The notes under the pieces: generated by a model
What the model was told of the DNA's origin: nothing
The model's input: only the letters and a program-made list of their open reading frames with translations
Databases searched by the model: none
Translations under genes and position numbers: made by a program
Shown: positions 54,093 to 63,019 of the stretch, piece by piece
Numbering within the stretch: position 1 is the first letter of the stretch
Layout: each line of letters opens with the position of its first letter
NCBI RefSeq assembly: GCF_014648055.1
Contig: NZ_BMQJ01000012.1
Location: 228,779-292,778, forward strand
Length of the DNA stretch: 64,000 nt
Reading direction: 5' to 3'
From: Streptosporangium pseudovulgare
GTDB lineage: Bacteria; Actinomycetota; Actinomycetes; Streptosporangiales; Streptosporangiaceae

Positions 54093-57000
54093 AGGGCGAT
54101 CGCGTCCGATCCGATCAGCGCCTTGACGTCCCCGGCGAAGGACGGGGCGGCGTCGACCTGGTAGTCCGGCAGGGCCATGACCACCGTCCGGCCGGTGTGA
54201 CGGCGCAGACGCACCTGCACCGGCACCTTGCCCTGGTGCATCTTGAGGATGTTGCGCAGCTCCTCCACCAGTTCGGCGGTGACCCGCTCCTCCCGCAGGA
54301 AGATCGTGACGGGCGGGCCGGAGTCGCTGGTGACGCTGGAGACGTCGATGAGGGTGAGATCCTGGGCGAAGATCGAGATCGCGCCGTCGCGGTTGTTGAT
54401 CTGACCTCCCACCGACACCACGGAGTCCTCCCGCAGCATCGGCCCGTACAGCTCGTAGTTCTTGGGGAAGAACAGGCACTCGACGGCGGAGTCCATGTCC
54501 TCGACCACGACGATCGCCCAGAGGTTCCCGGCCTTGTTGACGCGCTTGTCGACCTTCGTGATGAGACCGCAGACCCGGACGTCGCCGCGTTCACGGCCGC
54601 TGTCGAGCAGGTCGGCGATCGTGGTGTCGCGGTTGCGCACCAGGAGGCGTTCGGTGCCGGCGAGAGGATGGTCGGAGACGTACAGACCGAGCATCTCCCG
54701 CTCGAAGTCCAGGCGCGTCTTCTTGTCCCACTCGGTGTCGGGGACGGTGACGGTGAAGGCGTTCTCCTCGGTGTCGTCGGCGCCGCCGAACAGGGAGTCC
54801 TGGCCGTGGGCCTCGTTCTTCTTGATGTCGATGACGGAGTCGACGGCCTGTTCGTGGGTCAGCAGCAGCCCCTTGCGGGGGTGGTCGAGGGAGTCGAACG
54901 CTCCGGCCTTGATCAGGGATTCGATGACGCGCTTGTTGCAGACCTGCAACGGCACCTTGCTGAGGAAGTCGTTGAAGTCGGTGTAGTCGTCTTTCTCCTG
55001 GCGGGCCCTGATGATGCCTTCGACGACGTTCTCACCGACGTTGCGGACCGCGCCGAGACCGAAGCGGACCTTGTCGTCGCCGACCGCGGCGAACGTCAGG
55101 TCGGAGTCGTTGACGTCGGGCGGCAGGACCTGGATGCCCATCTTGCGGCATTCGGCGAGGTAGATGGCGGCCTTGTCCTTGTCGTCGCCGACGCTGGTGA
55201 GCAGGGCCGCCATATAGTCGGCCGGGTAGTTGGCCTTGAGGTAGGCCGTCCAGTACGCGACGAGGCCGTAACCGGCGGTGTGGGACTTGTTGAAGGCGTA
55301 ACCGGAGAACGGCAGCATGACGTCCCACAGCGCCTGGATCGCCCCGTCGCTGTAGCCGTTGCCGCGCATGCCCGCCTGGAAGTTGGCGAACTCCTTGGCG
55401 AGGATCTCGGGCTTCTTCTTGCCCATGGCGCGGCGCAGCAGGTCGGCGCCGCCGAGGGTGTAACCGGCCAGCTCCCGGGCGACCGCCATGATCTGCTCCT
55501 GGTAGACGAGCAGGTGGAAGGTGGAACCGAGGATCGGCTCCAGGGCGTCCTTCAGCTCCGGGTGGATCGGGGTGATCTCCTGACGGGCGTTCTTGCGGTG
55601 GGCGTAGTTGGTGTGGGCGTTGGCGGCCATCGGGCCGGGCCGGTACAGCGCGAGGACGGCGGCGATGTCCTCGAACCGGGTGGGCTCCATCAGCCGCAGC
55701 AGCTGCCGCATGGGACCGCCGTCGAGCTGGAACACGCCCAGGGTGTCGCCGCGGGCCAGCAGCTTGTAGGTGGTCTCGTCGTCGAGGGGGATCTCCTCGG
55801 TACGGATCGTCACGCCGCGGTTCTGTTCGATGATCTTGATGGCGTGGTCGATGATGCCGAGGTTGCGCAGGCCCAGGAAGTCCATCTTGATCAGGCCCAT
55901 GGACTCACAGGACGGGTAGTCGAAGCCGGTGATGACCACGCCGTCCTTGTCCCGCATGTGCATGGGGATCAGGTCCAGCAGCGGCGCGGACGACAGGATG
56001 ACCGCGGCGGCGTGCACGCCGGTGCCGCGGATCAGGCCCTCGATGCCGCGGCCGGTGTCGATGACCTTGCGCACGTCGACGTCCGACTCGTACAGGGAGC
56101 GGATCTCACCGCCCTCGACGTAGCGGGGGTGCTCGGGGTCGAACATCTTCGCCAGGGGGACGCCCTTGCCCATGACGTCCGGCGGCATCGCCTTGGTGAT
56201 CTTGTCGCCCATCGCGAAGGGGTAGCCGAGGATGCGGGAGGCGTCCTTGACGGCGGCCTTGGCCTTGATCGTGCCGAAGGTGTTGACCTGCGCGGTGTAC
56301 TCGCTGCCGTACTTCTGGGTGACGTAGGACACCATGCGGTCGCGCTGGCGGTCGTCGAAGTCGAGGTCGATGTCGGGCGGGCTGATGCGCTCGGGGTTGA
56401 GGAACCGCTCGAACAGCAGGCCGTGCTCCAGCGGGTCCAGCTCGGTGATGCGGGTCGCGTAGGCGACGATCGAGCCGGTCGCCGATCCTCGGCCGGGCCC
56501 GACGGGGATGCCGTTGTCACGGGCGTACTTGCAGATGTCGGCGACGACGAGGAAATAGGAGGAGAACCCCATGGGGCCGATGACCTTCATCTCGGTCTCG
56601 TACCGCTCCCACACCTCGGCGGGGACCGGATCGCCGTAGCGCATCACCAGGCCCTGCTCGACCTCCTTGCGCAGCCACGACTCCTGCGTCTCCCCCTCGG
56701 GGACGTCGGGGTACTGCGGCATCCGGTCGACGTAGGCGAACACCTCGTCGTAGTCGCCGATCATCTCGGCGACCAGCAGCGTGTTGTCACACGCCTCGGG
56801 CAGCTCCCTGAACAGGCCCCGCATCTCGGCGGGGCTCTTGACGTAGTAGCCCGACCCGTTGAACCTGAACCGGTTCGGGTCGTCCTTGTTACGGCCCACG
56901 CCGACGCACAGCAGGCTGTCGTGGGCGTCGGCCTGGTCCTCGGTGACGTAGTGGGAGTCGTTGGTGGCCAGCAGCGGGATGTTCAGCTGCTTGGCCAGGC

Positions 57001-57637
57001 GCAGCAGGTCCTCGCGGACGTCGCGCTCGATGTCCAGGCCGTGGTCCATCAGCTCCAGGAAGTAGTTCTCCCTGCCGAAGATCTCCTGGTAGCCGGCCGC
57101 CGCCGCGACGGCCTCGTCGTACTGGCCGAGCCGCAGCCGGGTCTGCACCTCTCCCGAGGGGCAGCCGGTGGTGGCGATGATCCCCTCGGCGTGCTCGGCG
57201 ACCAGCTCCCGGTCCATGCGGGGCTTGCCGTAGTAGCCCTCGAAGGAGGCCCGGGACGACAGGCGGAACAGGTTGCGCAGGCCCGCGGCGTCCTTGGCCC
57301 ACATGGTCATGTGGGTGAACCGGCCACCGCCGGAGACGTCCTTGCCGCCTTCACCGTCCGCGACGCCGGTCTCGGCGCGCTTGCCCCAGAACACCGGCTT
57401 CTTGAAGGAGCGGGACGCGGGCGCCACATAGGCTTCGATGCCGATGATCGGCTTGATGCCCGCCTTCTTGGCCTCCCCCTGGAATTCGTAGGCGCCGAAC
57501 ATGTTGCCGTGGTCGCTCATGGCGATGGCGGGCATCTCCAGCCGCGCCACCTCCTCGAACATACGGCCGATCTTCGCCGCACCGTCGAGCATCGAGTACT
57601 CGGTGTGGACATGCAGATGCACGAAAGATTCGGTCAC
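54089..57637 (-). CDS. dnaE: DNA polymerase III alpha subunit
   Basis: A 1182-residue replicative polymerase. The PHP domain opens FVHLHVHTEYSMLDGAAKI, the catalytic palm has GPGRGSATGSIVAYA and PDIDLDFDDRQRDRM (metal Asp pair), and the fingers include FNKSHTAGYGLVAYWTAYLKANYPADYMAALL. QDSLF at about residue 950 is the internal sliding-clamp-binding motif. An OB domain (GDVRVCGLITKVDKRVNKAGN) and a C-terminal domain complete a full-length DnaE1 type. It is coupled downstream to a zinc-ribbon protein. Confidence 0.97.
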   Translation of the reverse strand: MTESFVHLHVHTEYSMLDGAAKIGRMFEEVARLEMPAIAMSDHGNMFGAYEFQGEAKKAGIKPIIGIEAYVAPASRSFKKPVFWGKRAETGVADGEGGKDVSGGGRFTHMTMWAKDAAGLRNLFRLSSRASFEGYYGKPRMDRELVAEHAEGIIATTGCPSGEVQTRLRLGQYDEAVAAAAGYQEIFGRENYFLELMDHGLDIERDVREDLLRLAKQLNIPLLATNDSHYVTEDQADAHDSLLCVGVGRNKDDPNRFRFNGSGYYVKSPAEMRGLFRELPEACDNTLLVAEMIGDYDEVFAYVDRMPQYPDVPEGETQESWLRKEVEQGLVMRYGDPVPAEVWERYETEMKVIGPMGFSSYFLVVADICKYARDNGIPVGPGRGSATGSIVAYATRITELDPLEHGLLFERFLNPERISPPDIDLDFDDRQRDRMVSYVTQKYGSEYTAQVNTFGTIKAKAAVKDASRILGYPFAMGDKITKAMPPDVMGKGVPLAKMFDPEHPRYVEGGEIRSLYESDVDVRKVIDTGRGIEGLIRGTGVHAAAVILSSAPLLDLIPMHMRDKDGVVITGFDYPSCESMGLIKMDFLGLRNLGIIDHAIKIIEQNRGVTIRTEEIPLDDETTYKLLARGDTLGVFQLDGGPMRQLLRLMEPTRFEDIAAVLALYRPGPMAANAHTNYAHRKNARQEITPIHPELKDALEPILGSTFHLLVYQEQIMAVARELAGYTLGGADLLRRAMGKKKPEILAKEFANFQAGMRGNGYSDGAIQALWDVMLPFSGYAFNKSHTAGYGLVAYWTAYLKANYPADYMAALLTSVGDDKDKAAIYLAECRKMGIQVLPPDVNDSDLTFAAVGDDKVRFGLGAVRNVGENVVEGIIRARQEKDDYTDFNDFLSKVPLQVCNKRVIESLIKAGAFDSLDHPRKGLLLTHEQAVDSVIDIKKNEAHGQDSLFGGADDTEENAFTVTVPDTEWDKKTRLDFEREMLGLYVSDHPLAGTERLLVRNRDTTIADLLDSGRERGDVRVCGLITKVDKRVNKAGNLWAIVVVEDMDSAVECLFFPKNYELYGPMLREDSVVSVGGQINNRDGAISIFAQDLTLIDVSSVTSDSGPPVTIFLREERVTAELVEELRNILKMHQGKVPVQVRLRRHTGRTVVMALPDYQVDAAPSFAGDVKALIGSDAIAL

Positions 57638-58034
57638 CTGTTCCCCTTTTCTTCAGGCCGGCCGCCGTTTTCCGGCCCTGGAGCCTACGCCTCCCGGCGC
57701 CTCATCTCCACCTTCCCGCCCGTCTGCCTCATCGATGGGCATAAGTCGCGCCTCCCCCACCGGTACGGCACGAGCAAACCTCAATCAATAGCATCTGACC
57801 TGCTGTTTTTCACCGGGACAAGACGAGTGGCGCCGCCCCCACCCGCTGGGTACGGCCAGCCGCCGCCGGGGGCGCGGCGGCCTGGCGTGGCGCGTGGTCC
57901 GCGGGCGGGACGCCGTGCTCTCCGGACGGGCGAGGGGCCTCACCGTCGTGGTCGCGGCCGCTGTCGTCTGGCTGGTCTCCTCATCCTTCACGCCGACCCG
58001 GTAGGAGCACGGCCGGCGTTCCCGGCGCGGGGCG
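57638..58034. other. 397-bp region upstream of dnaE, no convincing gene
   Basis: The dnaE promoter should lie in the first 150 bp, which include a somewhat A/T-richer patch (57740-57815). On the plus strand a short frame ending at 58004 encodes a basic stretch and one hydrophobic helix (GLTVVVAAAVVWLVSSSF). It could be the tail of a decayed membrane protein, but it has no ribosome site and no good start. Confidence 0.45.
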
Positions 58035-59231
58035 TCAGCCGCCGGCCGAGATGAGACGCCTGCCCAGCCGTTGCGCCGGGGCCTCCACGAAACGCCAGGT
58101 CAGCGCACTGAGGCCGAGGAGCGCCGCCACCACGCCCGCCAGTGCCGACAGCCGCGCCCCCAGCGGTACGGCCGACGGCTCGGGCCAGAACCACTGGACG
58201 GTCTCCAGCAGCAGCGGGTGGAGCAGGTAGATCGAGTAACTGACCAGCCCCAGCCAGGACAGGATCCGGGGCATCCCGCGGTGCCGCAGCGCCATCGCGG
58301 CGACGAAGGTGAGCCAGGCGGCGGCCTCGGCCGTCTGGGTGCCGAGGTCGCCGCGCGCCAGCCAGATCCCGGCCAGTGGCACCAGCGCCACCCAGCCCGC
58401 CCGCCTCCAGGGGATCTGGCCCTGCTCGGCCCGGTACAGCGCCGTTCCGGCGAACATGGTGGCCAGGATCAGCAACCCCTGCCAGGGGCCGGGGTAGCTC
58501 TGGTTGACCGCCAGCAGCCCGAGCACGGTCGCCCCGATGACGATCGCACCCGCCCGCCGTACCGCGCCCGAGCCCGCGAGCACCGCCGCCAGGCCCGCCG
58601 TCACCAGGGCCGCCACCACCAGCGTCGCCGTCAGCATCCGGCCCGAGCCGCCGGCCGAGAACAGCGCGGCCGGCAGCACGCCCGCGCCCGCCACGGCCGC
58701 CGCGGTGAAGGCGAGCGCGTACGCGATGCTCCGCCGGTGCAGGCCGAGGCTGAACATCGCGGTCAGCAGCAGGTAGAACGCCATCTCGTACGACAGCGTC
58801 CACAGCACGTTCACCAGGTTCGGCATGGCCAGCAGGTTCTGCAGCATCATCAGATGGCCCGCTGTCAGGGAGACCGGTCGTGAGCCCCACCAGATGTGGA
58901 GGCCGTCCCATCCGGCCGCGCTCAGCAGCAGCACACCCACCGCGCACACCATGAGCGGCGGGTACAGCCGGAAGAAGCGGGAGACCCAGAAGGCGCGCAC
59001 GTCGCCCCGCCGTTCCAGCGATGCCGGCACGATGTAACCGCTGACCAGGAAGAACACGGTCACGCCGTACCATCCGGGCTCGAAGACCGCCTTGACCGGC
59101 GTCCGCGCCTCGGGCAGCAGGGGCTGGAGCGCGTGCTCGAAGACCACGAACAGGGCGGCGAGGCCGCGGAGGGCGTCGAGCCAGGCCATGCGCCGCCCGG
59201 TCCGCCGAGCCGCCACCGGAGCAGTGAGCAT
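58035..59231 (-). CDS. Acyltransferase 3 family membrane protein, paralogue
   Basis: A 398-residue ten-helix acyltransferase. It opens MAWLDALRGLAALFVVFEHALQPLLP (catalytic His in EHAL) and continues VFFLVSGYIVPASLERRGDVRAFWVSRFFRLYP, then LWTLSYEMAFYLLLTAMF; it ends FVEAPAQRLGRRL. The same landmarks in the same order occur in the gene at 44435, so the two are paralogues about 13 kb apart. The substrate is probably an extracellular or lipid-linked sugar. The A/T-rich stretch just upstream (59235-59290) is the likely promoter. Confidence 0.9.
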   Translation of the reverse strand: MLTAPVAARRTGRRMAWLDALRGLAALFVVFEHALQPLLPEARTPVKAVFEPGWYGVTVFFLVSGYIVPASLERRGDVRAFWVSRFFRLYPPLMVCAVGVLLLSAAGWDGLHIWWGSRPVSLTAGHLMMLQNLLAMPNLVNVLWTLSYEMAFYLLLTAMFSLGLHRRSIAYALAFTAAAVAGAGVLPAALFSAGGSGRMLTATLVVAALVTAGLAAVLAGSGAVRRAGAIVIGATVLGLLAVNQSYPGPWQGLLILATMFAGTALYRAEQGQIPWRRAGWVALVPLAGIWLARGDLGTQTAEAAAWLTFVAAMALRHRGMPRILSWLGLVSYSIYLLHPLLLETVQWFWPEPSAVPLGARLSALAGVVAALLGLSALTWRFVEAPAQRLGRRLISAGG

Positions 59232-59536
59232 CCGACGATGCTAATGATCAATGTCCGGAAAATACTCTGATGTTGAGAAATAGCGGAAGGTAAGCACTGG
59301 CGGTCACCGGCCGCCGGAGGCATCGCCGTCACGGCGTCCTCGCCCCCGGCGGCCTCACCCCCGGCGGCCACGGCGGCCTACGGTGTCCACGCGTCCGGCG
59401 GCCATGACGGCCTTCGACGGGTGGAACACGGGTCCCGCGCGACCAGGACGGTCACGCGGGACCTCGGCGGATCGTTCTCAGGCGGCATCACCTTCGAACG
59501 ACCATCGCCTTCACGGCCGGACCGGCTCCGCGAGGA
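59232..59536. other. 305-bp gap with promoter-like A/T-rich part and a hairpin
   Basis: Positions 59235-59290 are A/T-rich and sit before the minus-strand acyltransferase start. GGTCCCGCG (59431-59439) pairs with CGCGGGACC (59455-59463) and probably terminates the sigma-factor operon. No gene is seen. Confidence 0.5.
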
Positions 59537-60148
59537 TCAGTCACCCGCCGGAGGCCGGCCGGAGCCGCCGGTGTCCTTCCAGAGCGGGTTGTCGACGACC
59601 ACGCACGGCCGAGCCGGCCCTTCGACCACGAAAGACCCGAGCTGCCACTCCGTCTTCGGCTTCGGACCGGCGGACGCGTTCTTGGCCTCGCTGAACATCA
59701 TCACCAGGGTCCGCCCCTTCCCGACGTACCGGGGGTCGATCCTCAGCCCGTCGTGATCCAGCCGGGCGGCCCTGCCGGACGCGGAGGCGTCCCAGTCCTC
59801 CGGGGAACCGTCGCCTCCGATGGCCTTTCCCCTGTCCTCGCCGCACCACTTGCCGGGCGGGAGGTAGGTGATGTCGGCGTCCACCCCCAGCTTCCCCAGG
59901 TCCTGTTCCAGCTTGTCGGCGTCCCTGAACTCGTTGAGCCTGACGTCGATCGTGCCGTCGGTGTTCCTGGTCACCGCGTACGCGGGCTGCTCCACCCCGG
60001 TCAGCAGCGGCACCACGATCGCCGCCGCCGCGGCCAGCCCGGCCACCGCCGCCCCCGCGAACAGGCGGCGGCCGGTACGGCGGCGCCGCTCGGCACGCGC
60101 CGTGATCTCGTCCTTCAGTTCCATCAGTATTCGCTCCTCGAAGCTCAT
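59537..60148 (-). CDS. Membrane-anchored protein co-transcribed with ECF sigma factor (possible anti-sigma)
   Basis: A 203-residue protein. The first 25 residues are a cytoplasmic helix (FEERILMELKDEITARAERRRR), then one membrane helix (LFAGAAVAGLAAAAAIVVPLL), then an extracytoplasmic domain beginning AYAVTRNTDGTIDVRLNEF. This layout and its ATGA overlap with the sigma gene suggest a sigma regulator, but it lacks the HxxxCxxC zinc motif of common anti-sigma factors and its cytoplasmic part is very short. It may instead be a sensor or effector of the same unit. Confidence 0.68.
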   Translation of the reverse strand: MSFEERILMELKDEITARAERRRRTGRRLFAGAAVAGLAAAAAIVVPLLTGVEQPAYAVTRNTDGTIDVRLNEFRDADKLEQDLGKLGVDADITYLPPGKWCGEDRGKAIGGDGSPEDWDASASGRAARLDHDGLRIDPRYVGKGRTLVMMFSEAKNASAGPKPKTEWQLGSFVVEGPARPCVVVDNPLWKDTGGSGRPPAGD

Positions 60149-60702
60149 CCCGGTGTTCCTTCCATGACGAAGGGCAGTCCTTGCAGCGTGCGGCGGGCGC
60201 GGTGCAGCCTCATCTTGGCGGCCCCCTGCCGGATGCCGAGGGCCGTCGCCGCCTCGGTGACCGTGAGCTGGTCGATGACGACCAGCTCCAGTACGGCGCG
60301 CTCCCCCTCGGGCAGGCCGGCCATGGCCGCGAGGACCCGCCTGGCGGGCCGCTCCGCGTCGATGCGCTCCTCAAGCCTGGCCAGGTCGTCGCTGTCCAGC
60401 GGCCGCCGCCCGCTCATCCGGTCGGTGAGCCGTGACTCCCTGAACAACCGGCGCCGCTCGCTGGAGAGCGTGTTGCGTGCCACGCCGTACAGCCACGCGA
60501 CCTCGCTCCCCGACTCGGCCCGGTAGGTGTGGGCGGAGTCGAGGACCGCCATGAACACCTCGGCCACCAGGTCGGCGACCGTGTGCGGATCGTCGACGCG
60601 CCGAGCGAGAAAGCGGGTGACCGCGTCGACGTGCCGCCGGTAGAAGGCTTCGAACGCCGCGTGATCCCTGGCGATCTCCGCCCGTTTACGACGCACCGGC
60701 AC
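60145..60702 (-). CDS. ECF-type RNA polymerase sigma factor
   Basis: A 185-residue sigma-70 family protein. Region 2 reads FEAFYRRHVDAVTRFLARRV then VADLVAEVFMAVLDSAHTYRAESGSEVAWLYGVARNTL; region 4 reads LPEGERAVLELVVIDQLTVTEAATALGIRQGAAKMRLHRARRTL. The GTG start at 60702 has GGGAG close by. It is coupled by ATGA to the membrane-anchored partner. This class usually senses an envelope or environmental signal via the partner. Confidence 0.92.
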   Translation of the reverse strand: MPVRRKRAEIARDHAAFEAFYRRHVDAVTRFLARRVDDPHTVADLVAEVFMAVLDSAHTYRAESGSEVAWLYGVARNTLSSERRRLFRESRLTDRMSGRRPLDSDDLARLEERIDAERPARRVLAAMAGLPEGERAVLELVVIDQLTVTEAATALGIRQGAAKMRLHRARRTLQGLPFVMEGTPG

Positions 60703-60914
60703 TGCTCCCTTCGTCGCCTGACACCCTTACTTGGTCAGAAGCGGGCAAAGGGTCACGAGAGACGGTGGCTCTCCTTGTTCTCCCTGTTCCGAGGCGGTGC
60801 GGGAGGGACGGCGGCCGAGGAGGGCACGGCGACGTCGGAGCCGGGCGTCATGTCCTCGCATTCAATGCCTCGGCGGCGCGTGACGTCGCGTCCGACCGGC
60901 GGGCCCGGAACGAG

Positions 60915-60971
60915 TCAGGTCGTCCGGGCCGGATCAGAACATCCAGGCCGGGTCAGGGCGTCCAGGCCGGG
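60915..60971. repeat. Three tandem 19-bp units at the 3' end of the TIGR03086-like gene
   Basis: TCAGGTCGTCCGGGCCGGA, TCAGAACATCCAGGCCGGG and TCAGGGCGTCCAGGCCGGG follow one another at 60915, 60934 and 60953. The third unit is the gene's own last codons plus stop. Each unit carries a minus-strand TGA. Confidence 0.8.
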
Positions 60972-61495
60972 TCCCGGCCGATGACGCCGAGCAGGCGGTC
61001 GAACGGCGGGGCGTCATCCGGCACCGCCACCGGCGGTCCGAAGGCGCCGCGCTGCCTGCCCGTCTCCACCATCCGGTCGGTGAAGCTCAGCGCCCGCGAG
61101 ACCGCCCCGGGGTCCGGCTCGTACTCCTGACCGACGGCCCTGGCCAGGTCCCAGCCGTGCACGACCATGTCGACGAGGTACATGTGGGCCAGCACGTCCA
61201 TCGGCAGGCCCATGGCGGGGCTGGTGCCCTCCCACGCCTCCGGCCGCGACCAGGCGGCCAGCGTGCGCTCCGCCCGCTCGGGGAAGTCGCCCGCGTACGG
61301 TCCCCGCTCGGTCATCGGCCCCCCGTGGGCCAGCGACTCGAACATCTCCGCCACCCACTCAAGGTGGCCGACCAGCTCACTGACGTCGAACTTCTCACAC
61401 GGCGTCGGAAGCCCGAGCTGCTCCGGCCGCACCCCGCGCACCAGTTCCGCGGTCCGTTCGGTGGCGCGCCTCATCAAGGGCATCATGTCGTCCAT
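60953..61495 (-). CDS. TIGR03086-type metal-binding (DinB/maleylpyruvate isomerase-like) protein
   Basis: A 180-residue helical protein: LMRRATERTAELVRGVRPEQLGLPTPCEKFDVSELVGHLEWV, followed by YLVDMVVHGWDLARAVGQ and a C-terminal DDAPPFDRLLGVIGRDP. His residues in GHLEW and VVHGWDLA form the usual metal site. This matches the actinobacterial TIGR03086 family, related to mycothiol-dependent enzymes; the reaction is unknown. Its ATG (61493-61495) overlaps the divergent AraC-family ATG. Confidence 0.88.
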   Translation of the reverse strand: MDDMMPLMRRATERTAELVRGVRPEQLGLPTPCEKFDVSELVGHLEWVAEMFESLAHGGPMTERGPYAGDFPERAERTLAAWSRPEAWEGTSPAMGLPMDVLAHMYLVDMVVHGWDLARAVGQEYEPDPGAVSRALSFTDRMVETGRQRGAFGPPVAVPDDAPPFDRLLGVIGRDPAWTP

Positions 61496-62360
61496 GACAG
61501 CCAGCGTGCCCCATCCGCCCGAGGCCCGGCTTGTAGAAACGCGACAGCGCGGCTGGGTGGACCCGTACGCGGGGCTCGACGCCTTCGACTACGTCAGGCA
61601 GGCGCCGTCACCGGAGCTCGCGGCGTACGTCGAGCACTTCTGGGTCGTCACGTGGACCGGCCTCGCCGAGCCGTACGAGCAGCGCATCGTCTCCCATCCC
61701 ACCGTGAACATGACGATCACCGATGACTTCCACCGGATCGCGGGGGTGATCAGAGGCGGGTTCTCCTACACGATGCGGGGCGACGGTCGCGTGCTCGGCG
61801 TGCGTTTCCGCCCGGGTGGCTTCCGGCCGTTCCTCGACGGCCCGGTGTCCCGGCTGACCGGCCGCTTCACGGAGATCGGCGAGATGTACGGCGCGGCGGG
61901 CGCGACGCTGGTCGGGCGTGTCCTGGCCGAGCCCGGCGCCCGGGCCGCCGTCGCGCTCGTCGAGAGGTTCCTGCTGGATCTGGAACCCCGGCGGGACCCG
62001 GTGGCCGAGGAGGTCGCGGCGCTGGTGGCGATGGCGGAGGGCGACGTGTCCGTGACCCGGGTCGACGAGCTGGCCGCCCGGGCGGGGCGGTCGATGCGCT
62101 CGCTGCAGCGGCTGTTCCGCGACTACGTCGGCGTCGGCCCCAAATGGGTGATCCGCCGCTTCCGGCTGCACGAGGCCGCGGAGCGGGTGTACCGGGGCCT
62201 CGACCTCGCGACGCTGGCCACCGAGCTCGGCTACACCGACCAGGCCCACCTGACCCGCGACTTCACCGCCGCGGTCGGCATGTCACCCGCGGCCTACGCC
62301 CAGCTCGCCGGATCGGAGCGGCGCGCCGCACGCGCCGGTCAGCCGACGTCCGGGACGTAG
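61494..62360 (+). CDS. AraC-family transcriptional regulator
   Basis: A 288-residue regulator. The N-terminal domain has PSPELAAYVEHFWVVTWTG and GVRFRPGGFRPFLDGPVSRLTGR, typical of the DUF6597-like sensor of this AraC branch. The C-terminal HTH pair reads VDELAARAGRSMRSLQRLFRDYVGVGPKWVIRRFRLHEA and LATELGYTDQAHLTRDFTAAVGMSPAAY. The ATG at 61494 shares two bases with the divergent ATG; GTG codons at 61506 and 61557 are later alternatives. It ends overlapping the convergent reductase gene by 22 bp. Confidence 0.9.
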   Translation: MTASVPHPPEARLVETRQRGWVDPYAGLDAFDYVRQAPSPELAAYVEHFWVVTWTGLAEPYEQRIVSHPTVNMTITDDFHRIAGVIRGGFSYTMRGDGRVLGVRFRPGGFRPFLDGPVSRLTGRFTEIGEMYGAAGATLVGRVLAEPGARAAVALVERFLLDLEPRRDPVAEEVAALVAMAEGDVSVTRVDELAARAGRSMRSLQRLFRDYVGVGPKWVIRRFRLHEAAERVYRGLDLATLATELGYTDQAHLTRDFTAAVGMSPAAYAQLAGSERRAARAGQPTSGT

Positions 62361-62884
62361 GTCAGGTTGAGCACGCCGGACCGGAACGTCTCGGACTCGA
62401 CCAGCTTCAGCCTGTGGGTCGGGGTGTCCTCGAACAGCCGCTGACCGTGGCCGACGGCGATCGGGTGGACGAGCAGCTTCAGCTCGTCGAGCAGCCCGTT
62501 GGCCAGCAGCCACCGCACGGTCGTCGCGGAACCGGACATCTGGATGGTGCCCTCGGTCCGCTCCTTGATCTCACGCAGCCCGGCCGCGACGTCACCGGAG
62601 ACGACGGTGGTGTTGTTCCAGTCCGCCTCCCGCAGGGTGTTCGACACGACGTACTTGCGGGTGCCGTTGATGAACTTGGCGAAGTCCTGGTCCTGGTCCG
62701 CCGTCGTCCAGTACGCCGCCCACTCCTCGTACAGCCTGCGGCCCATCAGGAACGCCGTCGCGTCCCGCATGCCCGCCTCGACCGCCGCGCCCATCTGGTC
62801 GTCGAAGTACGGGAAGTGCCACTGGTCCGGCGACTCGGTCACGCCGTCCAGCGAGATGAAGAAGTTGGAAACGATCTTGGCCAT
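62339..62884 (-). CDS. RibD C-terminal / dihydrofolate reductase-like family protein
   Basis: A 181-residue protein with the DHFR-like fold: MAKIVSNFFISLDGVTESP at the start, FLMGRRLYEEWAAYW in the middle, KYVVSNTLREADWNNTTVV, and QMSGSATTVRWLLANGLLDELKLLVHPIAVGHGQRLF towards the end. These proteins bind NADPH; the substrate is unknown. The ATG at 62884 gives the standard start. An AraC regulator follows on each side, and the one at 63020 lies upstream in the same direction. Confidence 0.9.
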   Translation of the reverse strand: MAKIVSNFFISLDGVTESPDQWHFPYFDDQMGAAVEAGMRDATAFLMGRRLYEEWAAYWTTADQDQDFAKFINGTRKYVVSNTLREADWNNTTVVSGDVAAGLREIKERTEGTIQMSGSATTVRWLLANGLLDELKLLVHPIAVGHGQRLFEDTPTHRLKLVESETFRSGVLNLTYVPDVG

Positions 62885-63019
62885 TGCGTTGTTCCTTTGT
62901 CGTCGAGATCCGAGGAGTGCCTGCGGCAGGGCGGCAGACCCTTTCTCCTCGCCGGCGCCGGCGGCGGAACCCTCCGCCACGACGATGGCTGTGGCCATGA
63001 GGTTAGGCGGGCACGGCGC

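Noticed and set aside
57792..58004. Short plus-strand frame ending in a hydrophobic helix upstream of dnaE
   Set aside because: No ribosome site or good start codon, and no family recognised; at most the tail of a decayed membrane protein.
54197..58054. A 1,285-codon open frame on the plus strand opposite dnaE
   Set aside because: It is an antisense shadow produced by strong third-position G/C in dnaE; the translation has no recognisable domain.
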